DNA of 64,000 bases from Mytilus trossulus (lineage: Eukaryota; Mollusca; Bivalvia; Mytilida; Mytilidae), in contig NC_086380.1 in the NCBI RefSeq assembly GCF_036588685.1, forward strand, positions 36,532,692 through 36,596,691. Direction: 5' to 3'. The translations under genes were made by a program, and so were the position numbers. The notes below the pieces were generated by a model. It had not been told where the DNA came from, made no database searches, and saw only the letters and a list, made by a program, of their open reading frames with translations. Below are positions 41,801 to 51,214 of this stretch, piece by piece; position 1 is the stretch's first letter; each line of letters starts with the position of its first letter.

Positions 41801-44099
41801 ATATTTCCTATTTTTTAGAACCTCTGCCAAGATAACCAAAATGCGTATTTAGCTGAAATTAAAACTGCCAGAGAAAACAGCTTCCTGATGAATATCCTTC
41901 CCAAGCCAAACATAGATACAAGTAGGCAATATATTATTTTCATATTAGACTTTTGACTCCGGTTTATATTCTTTTTCGACAGGTTATAATTACCTACAAC
42001 ATCCTGGTACTCTGTCAATTTAGAGCAACGTTAAGAAGAAACATCAAACATTAAATCGGTGTAATTTGAGGGCAAATTTTACTCTTTTCTTATGAGTTTG
42101 TCGTGTAAAGAAAATATGAAGCAGTATATATTGTCATTGATTTGATTTTATTTATAAATTTACTGTTTACAATTTTTTGAATTTTTTGAAATACTAAGGC
42201 TTTTCTACCTCAGGCATATATCACCTTAGCTGTATTTGACAAAACGTTCAGGAATTTTGGTCCTCAATGCTCTTCAACTTCGTACTTTATTTGGCCTTTT
42301 TAACTTTTTTGGATTCGAGCGTCACTGATGGGTCTTTTGTAGACGAAACGCGCGGCGCCGTATATACTAAATTTAGTCCTGGTACTTATTATGAGTTTAT
42401 TTTTCCCCCAAGAATGTATCGATTAATATAAATGTTTGATGTTACTTCTAAACGGTGCTCTCAATTGACCAAGTACCAGGTTTTCGTATGTAACCTCTCG
42501 AAAAATAATATAAACCGGGGTCAAAAGTCGGTAATATGAAAATAGTCTATTGATGAGACAAATAATAATTTAGCTGCAATAATACACTCAACAACGCTAC
42601 CAAACACATATTGAAAACCAAATAGCATCAAGAGTTGAATGATATTGTACGCGTGCAGATACAATTTGATTCGAGTGTACATGTACCAGATAAACAGTTT
42701 AAAATTCTCGAAAAATTTAATTTTTTAACGCTTGTTTGCTGTATTCATTGATATCATTTCCTTCAATAATTTATAACGATCGATTTGAAAAAAATACCTT
42801 TATTTCTTATAAAATCGGCACACACTTAAAGTAAATTTAAATTCATCCTGCAAAAGGATAATGATGATTTTTTGTTCGTAAATGCATTTTCATTACTTTA
42901 TATGTAAACATGTTTTTGCAACAAGTCTTTGTGTAAACGAAGTAAAGGCAATCATCTAAAAAAATAAGTGGACCCATTTGAGCATACATTGTAGATCAAG
43001 TCTTATTTAATCATAATATTTACTGTAGATCAAGTCTTATTTAATCATAATATTTACTGTAGATCAAGTCTTATTTAATCATAATATTTACTTCAGCTGG
43101 TTTGGCTGGAGAGATTTGGCTTGGTGCAAATGCTTTAAAAGCCAAAAGACAATTCATCTGGAACACTAGTTCCACCTACTTGGATTTTACTGACTGGGGA
43201 CCTGGCGAGCCTAATGGGCGTTATTATGAACACTGTCTATCAACTCACATGTACAATGATGGTAAACTTCATTGGAACGATAGGGCATGCTCAACGAAGC
43301 ACTTCTTTGTGTGTGAAAAAAGGTAATTCAATAACATATGTCTGTGACACTAGTTTGCTACATACCAAATACTGAGTAAAATGTAAACCTATACTTTTTC
43401 ATAGTATGCTAATGTTTCAACTCTTTCGTTAACTGAACAAATTTCTATTAGTTATTTTAATGATATGCTGTTATATAACGGTCCTGGAACAGGAGTTTAT
43501 CTAATGCATACTTACGACTTCACATATTATGTGTACCTGTTGCAAGTCAAAAGACTAATAAACACAGTTGCCGTAGGTTGCTGTCTTCCATATCTGTTTT
43601 TCTTTTATGGTTTTTGTTATATATCAGTGTGTTGATATATTTATGACAGTTCATATTTTGTCAGTCCTAGACTTGTAATAACTAACTATATAGTTCGAAT
43701 TTGACGACTGTTGATGGCACTTTGTGTCCTATTACATGATGATAAAATTTGTTTCACAATCAACTTGATTTGGAATTTGTCAAATAATTGTCTTGATGGC
43801 AATTATATTGCATCGTATTTTTTTAATATAAAAGCCTTAAAACCCAAACGATAGGACATAACTAATAACACCATGTCATTATTAAATGAGCTCGTCAGGT
43901 ATGTATCTAACACCATTAAAAAGTTGAGGAAACGTCGAACATATATCGATATTACACTAGTTGCTGCGACATATCAGCACAAAAAATAAAATAAACAAGA
44001 CAACATATAATGCATGGACTAGCCTACCATGTGTATACAAATTGAAGCACATATTTCATGTATATTTTCAGTGTTGGACCTTCAGGATGTGGAGAGTAG
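32749..44099 (+). CDS. Kringle-CTLD lectin gene C (secreted, complete, 263 aa)
   Basis: Exons are 32749-32824, 33899-34147, 34802-34822, 35857-35945, 41819-41921, 43097-43322 and 44072-44099 (TAG), giving 792 coding nt with consistent phases and GT-AG borders. Residues 1-25 are a signal peptide (TLFCEIWFLSVLTLNVV). The kringle has six Cys and NYCRNPDNDRYGPWCYT. The linker is DEGANFP. The CTLD has EDSCY, NLCQDN, EIWLGA, GEPN, YEHC, WND and FFVCEK, with tail VGPSGCGE. The Asp-x-Asp kringle signature and the EPN/WND calcium site are kept. It diverges more from A/B than they do from each other. Its fourth coding intron has grown to 5.9 kb by insertion of an antisense recombinase relic and a tandem repeat. 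AATAAA is at 44131-44136. Confidence 0.92.
33515..33610 (-). repeat. Retroelement 3'-end fragment, antisense
   Basis: Contains AAGATGTGGTATGATTGCCA and ATGAGACAACTTTCAACAAG, matching 44862-44920. Confidence 0.55.
33899..34147 (+). CDS. Gene C kringle exon
   Basis: 249 nt, phase 1-1, a complete kringle with six Cys, YCRNPDND and GPWCYT. It is three residues longer than gene B before the fifth Cys (DHEPDAEQWGYC). Sequons NST and NMT are at the same places as in B. Confidence 0.92.
34802..34822 (+). CDS. Gene C linker micro-exon
   Basis: 21 nt, phase 1-1, encoding DEGANFP with the split codons. Acceptor TTTGGCAG, donor GTAAGT. One codon longer than in A and B. Confidence 0.72.
35140..35540 (+). 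repeat. Dispersed repeat, copy 1
   Basis: Matches 47385-47725: CTTTTCATAACA, AATAAAGGAACC, TTTTGGCGGGAAAATAT, GATTTTTCATAGCTT, AATAACAAAGATTT and GAGGATTCCG. The open frames at 35129-35393 fall entirely inside it. Confidence 0.65.
35857..35945 (+). CDS. Gene C CTLD exon 1
   Basis: 89 nt encoding KHGWQKYEDSCYIIQ and TWDEAK. Acceptor CTGCAG, donor GTATAC. Confidence 0.87.
36176..36316. mobile_element. Hairpin foldback element
   Basis: Near-perfect inverted arms of about 55 bases. The left arm has TTTTTCATATCATACCC, TTTATCGGC and GATCATGATATCA; the right arm is its reverse complement, ending AAATGTAAT. It has no coding capacity and is consistent with a small MITE. Confidence 0.75.
36649..40637 (-). 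pseudogene. Crypton/DUF3504-type tyrosine recombinase relic, antisense in gene C intron
   Basis: A minus-strand gene relic with recognisable parts. The N-terminal segment (40637 down to about 40340) gives MADDTDTAAFVQSL, FNKWLR and YEPQSVRLMQSSISRSL. After a one-base shift, 40330-40213 gives KANPFTAEEVNILYEKELL. The segment 39938-39692 gives NNTLHFSLRSREKHTAL with the first Arg, and LEHTERITKTRNG. The segment 37179-36649 gives NHSVRKT, MQLSGH and INSYSLAS: the H-x-x-R, His and probable Tyr of the catalytic set. Stops interrupt the last part (after CPFY-L, RQA and HTTV). It resembles the KIAA1958/ZMYM-type DUF3504 proteins derived from Crypton elements. It is inactive because of frameshifts and stops. 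Confidence 0.75.
37284..39560 (+). repeat. Bivalve repeat with four ~500-bp tandem units
   Basis: Starts TTAGCTCACCTGGCCC, with a small GGCCCAAAGGGCC palindrome, then a GCGTCCGGCGTCCG-type run. Four direct units follow, starting at about 37368, 37870, 38370 and 38871 (period 500-502 bp). Each has CTGAAACTACTGGGC, AAGATGGCCGCCACGGCTAA and TTGCTGCCCCTGAATTGG. It ends GGTGAGCGACACAGGCTCTT. Units 1-3 are close; unit 4 is more diverged. No coding potential. Confidence 0.88.
40885..41010. repeat. Inverted repeat pair
   Basis: GGATATTTTAACAC and GTGTTAAAATATCC face each other about 65 bp apart, with a second inner palindrome near GTACCCC/GGGTAC. Confidence 0.6.
40979..41562. mobile_element. Possible MITE with TTTATCCCCGG ends
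   Basis: The left end ATTTATCCCCGG and right end CCGGGGATAAAG are inverted. The inner 0.55 kb is non-coding. The target duplication is unclear. Confidence 0.4.
41819..41921 (+). CDS. Gene C CTLD exon 2
   Basis: 103 nt encoding NLCQDNQNAYLAEIKTAREN and SFLMNILPKP. It has the same length and phase as in A and B. Acceptor TTTTTAG, donor GTAGGC. Confidence 0.87.
42225..42410 (+). repeat. GACGAAACGCGCG-core repeat
   Basis: Contains GGTCCTCAATGCTCTTCAAC, GAGCGTCACTGATGGGTC, GTAGACGAAACGCGCG and CCTGGTACTTATTATGAG. It is a clear copy of a bivalve-wide conserved-core repeat as I remember it, lying in the fifth coding intron of gene C. Confidence 0.7.
42989..43092. repeat. 34-bp tandem repeat, three copies, at splice acceptor
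   Basis: Three exact-period units of GTAGATCAAGTCTTATTTAA plus TCATAATATTTACT run up to four bases before the acceptor of the gene C CTLD exon 3 (43097). Each unit includes a TTAAT-type candidate branch point. Confidence 0.9.
43097..43322 (+). CDS. Gene C CTLD exon 3
   Basis: 226 nt, two codons longer than A/B near its start (GLAGEIWLGA). It carries DWGPGEPNG, YEHC, HWND and FFVCEK. Its acceptor is directly preceded by three 34-bp tandem repeats. Confidence 0.9.
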
Positions 44100-44136
44100 G
44101 ATCCAACATGGCTGATAAGTCTTTACCAAAAATAAA
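44072..44136 (+). CDS. Gene C terminal exon with poly(A) signal
   Basis: Coding part 44072-44099 (VGPSGCGE, TAG). AATAAA at 44131-44136 follows at nearly the same distance from the stop codon as in gene B. Confidence 0.8.
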
Positions 44137-44139
44137 GAT

Positions 44140-44855
44140 ATTAACATTGCTTTAAACTTTGATTTACTTAAGGCAGTAACGTCATTTACAGATATATTCC
44201 CACAATAAAAAAAAGAAAAAGGAGAGAGACATTGATACTGAGAATCAATGAATCTATCAGAAATATGTACTTGCTATATAACTGTTCCGGACCATATGAG
44301 TATTTGGACCATATCCGTATAGTCATGACCATTTGGGTATATACTCATATACCGATTATACCGATGTCCATTACACATGTTACAGATTTGTTATTGCGAG
44401 TGAATAGCAATATGTCGACTTGAAAAGATAACTTCCAAACATTTCTCAATAAAATGTTTCATAAAAAGTCACTGTCAAGGACATTTTTTTTTAAGTTGTT
44501 TTGTGAATATGGTGTACTGTAGTTATATAACGATATTTGAAATCTAGAGTTTAATAAACAACGTTGACACATCGAAATAACCCAAAACCTCGTCATCACT
44601 GCAATAACCTTGACAAATATCAGTACTAGTCTTGTTAATAGTCTGCTCGACTATCTTTTCTACTACTTGATTTTTTATTAGTGTCTGTTGTATCCCAATG
44701 AATTCTTCAGGACACTATATAGTAACGCTCTGAATACCAGGTAATTATTTAGCTTGATCATATTCATTCGTCATCGAGTAGCTAAGTCATTAAGTCATAA
44801 ATACCCAAAAGCTTAATTCTATTTGTTTTACTAGGCACGGCATGATATTGAATAT
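44140..44855. other. Gene C 3' flank, no gene seen
   Basis: AT-rich, no recognised exon. CATATGAGTATTTGGACCATAT and similar near 44295-44350 form short imperfect palindromes. Confidence 0.45.
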
Positions 44856-44859
44856 AATG

Positions 44860-45275
44860 AAGAAGATGTGGTATGATTGACAATGAGATAACTCCCGACA
44901 AGAAACCAAATAACACAACAATTAACAACTTTAGTTCACCGTATGGCCTTCAACAATGACCAGAGCCTATACCGCATAGTCAGATATAAAAGGCTTCGAA
45001 ATTGTAAAACAATTCAAACGAGAAATCTAACGATCCAATTTATATACAAAAAATGAACGAATAACAAATATGTAAGACATAAATAAAAGACAATCACTGA
45101 ATTACAGACCACTGACTTGTGGCAGGCACATACATACATAATGTGGCGGGGTTACCCATGTAAGCGGGGCGCCCCTAACATTGGACAGTGGTGTAAACGT
45201 ACAACATAAAACGAACCATACAAATCCGTCGAAAAAGGTTCTCTTTCAATAATATACTTTCAATAGATCTGTTAA
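44860..45275 (-). repeat. Retroelement 3' UTR fragment, antisense
   Basis: In order: GAAGATGTGGTATGATTGAC, TATGGCCTTCAACAATGA, CATACCGCATAGTCAG-like text, then GGCAGGCACATACATACATA and TGTGGCGGGGTTACCCATGT. The reverse complement of the last block matches AACATGTTTAACCCCGCCGC in the RT-bearing copy at about 7050, linking this fragment to that element. Confidence 0.65.
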
Positions 45276-45279
45276 CCTC

Positions 45280-45870
45280 CCCCTCAAATTTTGCATAACA
45301 CAAAAAAAAAACATGAACAATTTTAATTAAATCAATTATGAGGATATATATGATGTACTAAGCAAGTGTTTTTACAAATAACCACATCCACAAAATAGAC
45401 TGTGAAGGAGTAATTTGTTCTAGACCGTCACATATAGCCATCTCAGTCAATTCACGCGCGTAAATCGTTTGGCTTGACAAAGTCTTTCATTTCTTTAGAA
45501 CATACTGCAAGTATTCAAGTCTGGGTGATATGAAGGTTGATATAATTCTACGTGACGGTTTCCAAATCGATCTAGTTTCGGTAAAGCATATGACAAAAGG
45601 CATAGAGATAAAATTCATTTGAAGGTCCATCTAAAACATTGAAATAATCAATTACAAAGGGCCATTAAAGAGGTTTGCCGTGTGGGTGGCATTGGAAGCC
45701 TATTTTTAGCCTTTCCCTCTAAGTTGCATGCCCATTTCCAGTTTCGAATTATTTTGTGTGACAGATGATTCGTCAAAGAAATGTAAAGAATAAGGATTAA
45801 TTGTCAAATCGTCGTTGGTTCTACCATTCAAGGCTTTCTTAGCACATACTTTTAATTTTGGTGCGACATA
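45280..45870. other. Intergenic, no gene seen
   Basis: No coding or repeat structure could be supported. Confidence 0.4.
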
Positions 45871-45873
45871 TGG

Positions 45874-46280
45874 CAGTCATTTCTCAAATTTTGGCATATA
45901 GATTCATCAACTGCAACAAGTGTGTAACGATATTTCTCCATTCGAGACAGTTAAAATTTATATTTAAAGCGCGCGAGGCTTGCCAAGCTTTTAAAATAGT
46001 TAAAATTGAATTGTCGAGGGTGGAGAAATATCGTAACACACGAGTTATAGTGGTAAAATCTGTTTCACCAATGATTTTTATCCTGTCTTTTCAAAGATCT
46101 GAAAAAAGTTGTGTACTTTTATATATGACCTCATGAGGCATGGTCGCTTTTTTTCATGACGTTACAAAAGGAAAACTCAAGAAACCAAGAAAATTTAACG
46201 TTACAATAAAATTTTGACCAATCATGGAATGTGAAAATAGCGCAAAAATTAGAGAGAGTCATTTCTCAAATTTTGGAACT
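45874..46280. mobile_element. Hairpin element flanked by 18-bp direct repeats
   Basis: Inner inverted arms are GTGTGTAACGATATTTCTCC (45920 on) and GGAGAAATATCGTAACACAC (ending about 46041). AGTCATTTCTCAAATTTTGG occurs on both sides, near 45872 and 46258. The open frame 45858-46136 is inside it and not a gene. Confidence 0.55.
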
Positions 46281-46284
46281 TGTA

Positions 46285-46699
46285 TACACCTGAAAAAAAA
46301 GTATTGCAACACTTTCATTGAAAACAATGTAAATTGAAGTACTTTTGATCCGTTTATGGTTTAAAACTGAATTTGTGTTATCAACTTACATTCAAAAAGT
46401 TCTATCATTTTATGCATAAAAATCTGTATTTGTTGAAGAACCAATGTATTGGAAAAAATTAGTCCTGCAAAATTTGTGTTTTTTTTGTGAAAAGTGAGAA
46501 AAAACTATTTCAGTGCAGCTGTTATGTCATAACCATGTAGCAATAATATTAAATGAAAAGTAAGTTAACACCATGAATTCAATTTCAAAGCATAAAATGA
46601 TCAAAAGTGTTTAGCAGAACCCTAATTATATTCATTCTACAATCATATCATTTTACATTGTTTTCAATGGTAGTGTTGCCATACTTTTTTCCACGTGTA
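46285..46699. mobile_element. 415-bp Tc1/mariner-type MITE
   Basis: Inverted ends: GCAACACTTTCATTGAAAAC on the left, GTTTTCAATGGTAGTGTTGC on the right. Termini TACACCTG and CACGTGTA have TA on both outer sides (46283-46284, 46700-46701). The end motif GTATTGCAACAC resembles that of the Tc1 copy at 58057, so it is probably a non-autonomous relative. Confidence 0.8.
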
Positions 46700-46701
46700 T
46701 A

Positions 46702-47384
46702 GATGGATTTGGTAAAAGATCTTTTGTAGTTACTCAATCAGACAATAGCTTACTTTGAATTTCCTTCCCATAAATGGATTGCTGGCGAAATTTATAGTAT
46801 CTTATCGCCTGGAAAATGTCTTCGGAACTTTTTAGCCTCGTTGCACCATATGATATTTAACCGGAGATACAGAACCATCTGATTGATATTTATCAATGCA
46901 TTGAGACTGCGAACCGTATTGATGGAAACAGCACAGTGGTTTTAAACAAATGCACAAGTATGGTTTCCTGATATACATGTCTAGAACATTCTTTCTTGTT
47001 ACAACATTAGTAGCCTTTCCAACCAAACTTCATATTTATCTTCCAAATAAATTTTGCTAAATAATATTTCATGTAAGAATATGAAAAACTGTTCTGCTTT
47101 TTAAATTGAGAACCGATATATATTTTTTTGTTCACTGACAAGCATATGCATATTCATCAATATTTTTATTAATACTAGAGATGTTCTCCTTTCTACTATA
47201 TATGAACTATAATTCAATCCTGTTCATCTGAATTTCTTTTCCTAAGTGGGAAGGAATTTATACAATACTCGAATGGTATCGTTCAACATAAGTTTCTGAA
47301 TGTCTCTTCGTTACTCTGTATTCACATTCCGTTTGACATTCATGGTATTTTTGGAACTGTATAAAAGAAGTTCGCTACTCAGTT
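46702..47384. other. Intergenic, no gene seen
   Basis: AT-rich, no supported feature. Confidence 0.4.
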
Positions 47385-47725
47385 TCAAAATAACAAGCTT
47401 TTCATAACAATAGTATGTATTGATAGAGGTTTAATAAAGGAACCCAAAAAGTAAAAATATATATAAATATAGGTCAATGTGCTTGTTTTCGGGATAAGAA
47501 AATTTTAATTTTGGCGGGAAAATATATTCTAATATGATTTTTCATAGCTTTATCATTAATAAGTTCTAAAAAACTATTAGAAAATAACAAAGATTTAATA
47601 GATGGCTTATAATTATGCACAAGTAAATTGAGGGTTAATGGGTAAATGGGTAAAATTGTATAAGGCATAAAAACCGGAGGATTCCGAAAACCTGACAAAA
47701 ATCCCAAAAAATAACAAGCTAACAT
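47385..47725 (+). repeat. Dispersed repeat, copy 2
   Basis: Diverged copy of 35140-35540, sharing TTTTGGCGGGAAAATAT and GAGGATTCCGAAAACCTGA-type blocks. The minus-strand open frame 47474-47734 lies inside it. Confidence 0.62.
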
Positions 47726-47879
47726 ACTCAACATTAGGAGAAAAGAGACAGATTGAAAATGACCTCATTAAATTAAAACATGTCGCCGCAAATGAAAAAG
47801 CAACTTCTAAATTTGAACGTGAATCTTTAGAACTTTACAAATTTCGGCAAACATAGACTACCAGAAAAAAACATTTGAC

Positions 47880-48350
47880 CGAACACACACGATAAGCAGT
47901 TTAATCGTCGTTTGCTGTTGGACGGATTTCTTCATCGTGTTACCGTTGTAAATGAAGAGGGAACATGTCAACTGATGCTACCATTAGAACATGTACCATC
48001 TGTTGGAAGCCATACACAGTGACATGGCACATCCTGGGAGATATCAAACAACATCCCTGTGCAAGGATAATTTGTACTGGCATTATAAATTGCACCATTG
48101 CAGAATATACACACATGAATAAAGGAATGTGGAAAATGTGTCCGTAGAAAGTCACTTACCAACAAGCGTGGACCACTGTCAAATATTTCAACGATATCGC
48201 TATTGCAGTTAATGTGCATGGACTTCCTTTCCCTCGAACCATCTAAGGGAGGCTATCAACACTATAATTCATCACAGATCACTTCATTAGATTTGCTTAG
48301 GCAGTTCCAAACACGAACCAGCTAGCCAAGACAGTTGTGGATGCGTTAAC
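47880..48350 (+). pseudogene. Ty3/gypsy-type integrase relic, copy 1
   Basis: Plus-strand frames carry FNRRLLLDGFLHRVTVVNE and LPLEHVPSVGS at the start of an integrase zinc-binding region. KCVRRKSLTNKRGPLSN and LMCMDFLSLEPSKGG follow. The last is the start of the catalytic core, with the first Asp of the D,D-35-E set in C-M-D. Frames are broken by stops and shifts. The short frames of 47940-48219 are shadows of it. Confidence 0.7.
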
Positions 48351-48394
48351 GTTTTATTACAATTTTATTTTACACAAAATGTTTAAATTAGTTA

Positions 48395-48535
48395 TTAATT
48401 TTGAACTTATTTAGTACTTGTTTGGCTATATTAATGTTTTGTTATGAGCGTCCCTGGTGACTCGGATGTAGACGAAACGCGCGTCTGGCGTACTAAATTA
48501 TTATCCTTGTACCTTTGATAACTATTTGTAATCAT
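48395..48535 (+). repeat. GACGAAACGCGCGTCTGGCG-core repeat
   Basis: Contains TGTAGACGAAACGCGCGTCT and GGCGTACTAAATTATTATCC, then GTACCTTTGATAACTATT. It is the best-preserved copy of this core in the window. It is absent from the paralogous segment near 51215, so it entered after that duplication. Confidence 0.75.
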
Positions 48536-49500
48536 GGTAATATTCAAACAAATTACCGAATCAATATGTATACGTAAAATTTAGACAAATATAGCGATAA
48601 ATAATGGTATCCATGAAAACTTTGTACATAAAGCATACGCATGCCACATACAACTTTTCAATTATTTACCGGCATTACTATTTGTTTGTTCTAATTATTC
48701 GATATTTAATTTTTTATTTCTAAAAAAAATGAGAAAATTACCATGCAGTGAGGTTAAAGTAGCAGTAAAGAACAAATATGTATTCAAAAAGACTAATGCA
48801 AAAAAAAAAAAGCAACTGGCAATACTTTTAATCAGACTTACTTTAAGTATCTAGAAAAAATGTCTGACAGAGCAAAGGCTTACTTTACTAATTCAAAAGC
48901 AAATTATGAGAAAATAAAAAAAATGATGTCAGACCAAATAACAAGACTTGTTACTTTGTATCCTGCTCTTATACCTCATATTGAAATCCTACATCTCAAT
49001 GAAAAACATAAATGACTCGGAGTGCAGATTTAGCACAAACAAACACCTGTTAGAAAGAAAAAAGTAAAATCACCAAAATACTGAACTGAGAGGAAATTCT
49101 AATCGGAAAGTCCATAATCACATGGCAAAATCAAATAACTGTCATTTTCCTGACTTGGTACATGCGTTTTCAAATGTAGAAAATGATGGTTTAACCTGGT
49201 TTTATAGCGCTAACCCTCTCATTTATGCATGGTATACCAGTTGCATTTTTTATAGCACTTTTTTTAGTAAATCTGACTTCCAACTTACATACCTTTTTGA
49301 AAATGATAATTGCTCTTATCCTTATGACCTAACAAAAACAGTAGAAAGAACAGTTAATTTTATCACGTGGACAATGAATGAAAAAAATGGGAACGTTATG
49401 TTAGACAATACTGGTATGTTTTATGACTATTTAAAGCCCGAGGTCAATGTGGAACATATTCAAATCTTCATATATTTGATTAATTATGCGTCAACTTAGA
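48536..49500 (+). repeat. Duplicated segment, left copy (non-coding)
   Basis: Aligns with 51215-51860 and 52495-52560: ACCGA-TCAATAT-TACGTAAAAT, CATACGCATGCCACA, TCTGACAGAGCAAAGGCTTACT and ATGTCAGACCA-AT-ACAAGA. Near 49080-49215 it includes the dispersed fragment with CCTGACTTGGTACATGCG, so the 125-codon frame 49122-49499 is largely repeat-derived. Confidence 0.65.
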
Positions 49501-49529
49501 AAATAAACAAAATGGCAATTATTCCAACA

Positions 49530-50145
49530 TCACATGCTAACTTTTTTACTAACACATGTATTCTATTTTGTACTTTGACCTGTATGAAATTACTGTTTTG
49601 ATAATAAATATCCATTTGAACCTATTTATTTGATCTGTATACTTATTTACACATAATAAACACCACTGGGTTGCTGAGAACTGTTCCCGCATTCAGTGAA
49701 ATGTTGAAGGTGGTAGAGTGGGGTGGATGGTGGGTGAAATTGAAAAATTATTCCTATAGAGTAAACGTCCTTTGTATTCAACAGCCAAATCAAAAGTGAG
49801 AAGCTGGCAGCCTGCAATTGTAACCTGCGAACCTAATCCCTGATATCAGTCAGACCAAATTAGGCATGACCTCTGACCTCACAATGGAATCAACTGCCCC
49901 ATTTCATGGAAGAAACCATTCCATCTGAATAAACAACACTTATACTCTCTGCATAAGTTTCAATCAACTCAGGAAAAAAACTAAATGACTATTATTCCAA
50001 CATCAAATGCTAACTTTTTTTACTAACAAATGTATTCTATTTTGTACTTTGACCTGTATGAAATTACTGTTTTGATAATAAATAGCCATTGGAACCTATT
50101 TATTGGATCTGTATACTTATTTACACATTACAATAGTATACTATT
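49530..50145. repeat. Pair of ~155-bp direct repeats flanking ~320 bp
   Basis: ATTATTCCAACATCA, AACAxATGTATTCTATTTTG and GTACTTTGACCTGTATGAAA then TTACTGTTTTGATAATAAAT occur at about 49518-49655 and 49988-50130. The text between is unrelated and more GC-rich (GGTAGAGTGGGGTGGATGG). It could be a small terminal-repeat element or a simple duplication. Confidence 0.6.
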
Positions 50146-50429
50146 AAAAAGATATTGAAGCATGAACCTTTTACATTTCTAATCATTCTATTCATGTCCA
50201 GTATTGGTCGTGTTTTATTTGTCATTCTCATTGGTTATTCAAATAACAAGCATATGTGTGAAGGAAAATCTCTTCACTCTTTTAAAGTCTTCCTTTGATT
50301 TTTTTTCAGCATGAAGGTATAAATTTGGATATTAATAGTATGATGTCCACTGGAGGCTTTATACTCAGTTACTGTTTTACTTTGTCATCTATGTATTGAA
50401 ATATGCGAAGTTAGACGCTACAGGATACC

Positions 50430-51190
50430 GTTGGCTAGCATGATTTACAGCATTTACCTTTGACATCAAGTAAAAACCTGGAAAAATCAACGCAGATGCA
50501 GACGCACTTATTCAGTTACCGTGATAAAGTGATTCACTCCAAGACCTCTGTAATGTAGTCATGCAAGAATATTACATCGACAGTCTTACGTTGAAATTAG
50601 GTCTATTACTGAGAGATCTTGATCTAAGAAGACTGGAGGAACGTTCACGAGCAGTATCCTGACATATAACATTTTGTGGATAATATAAGAGGAAATAGCA
50701 AGCCTACCAGGAAAGACATTGGACCGAACCACATGTAGAGCAGTTTAATTATCGATTACTGTATGACATACTTCTTCATCGAGTTACGGTTGTAAATGAG
50801 AAATATGTCAACTGATACCACCATTAGAACATGTACCATCTGTTGAAAGCCATACACAGTGACATGGGACATCCTGGAAGATATCAAACAACATCACTGG
50901 GCAAGGATATTTTTTACTGGCATTATTAATTGCACCAATGCAAATTATACAGAAATGAATAGAGGAATGTGGAAGATGTGTCCGTAGGAATTCACTTACC
51001 AATCAACGTTTAAAGCATGTCAACGATATCGATATGAGACTTAATGTGTATGGATTTCCTTTCCCTTAAACCACCGAATGGAAACTATCGACAATATTAG
51101 TCATCACGGATCACTTCACTATATTTGCACACGCAGTTCGAACCACGACCCAGTTAGCCAAGACAGTACGAGTTTTATAACAATTTTATT
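50430..51190 (+). pseudogene. Ty3/gypsy-type RNase H end and integrase relic, copy 2
   Basis: GYRWLA, then KPGKINADADALIQLP, is the C-terminal end of a gypsy RNase H. It is followed by LLHRVTVVNE, SDMGHPGRYQTTS and DIFYWH of the integrase zinc-binding domain and MDFLSLKPP of the core start. Frames are interrupted by many stops. It is paralogous to copy 1 (47880-48350). Copy 1 lacks the RNase H end; there the integrase part is preceded by other sequence. Confidence 0.7.
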
Positions 51191-51214
51191 TTAGTTGATA
51201 ATTCTGAACTCATT

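Noticed and set aside
45858..46136. 92-codon frame
   Set aside because: It is contained in a hairpin repeat with inverted arms.
47940..48219. Minus-strand frames with cysteine-rich look (HINCNSDIVEIF and others)
   Set aside because: They are antisense to the gypsy-type integrase relic; the plus strand explains the sequence.
49122..49499. 125-codon plus-strand frame
   Set aside because: Its first third is a dispersed mussel repeat also seen at 13940 and 19965, and the paralogous segment near 51800 does not keep the frame.
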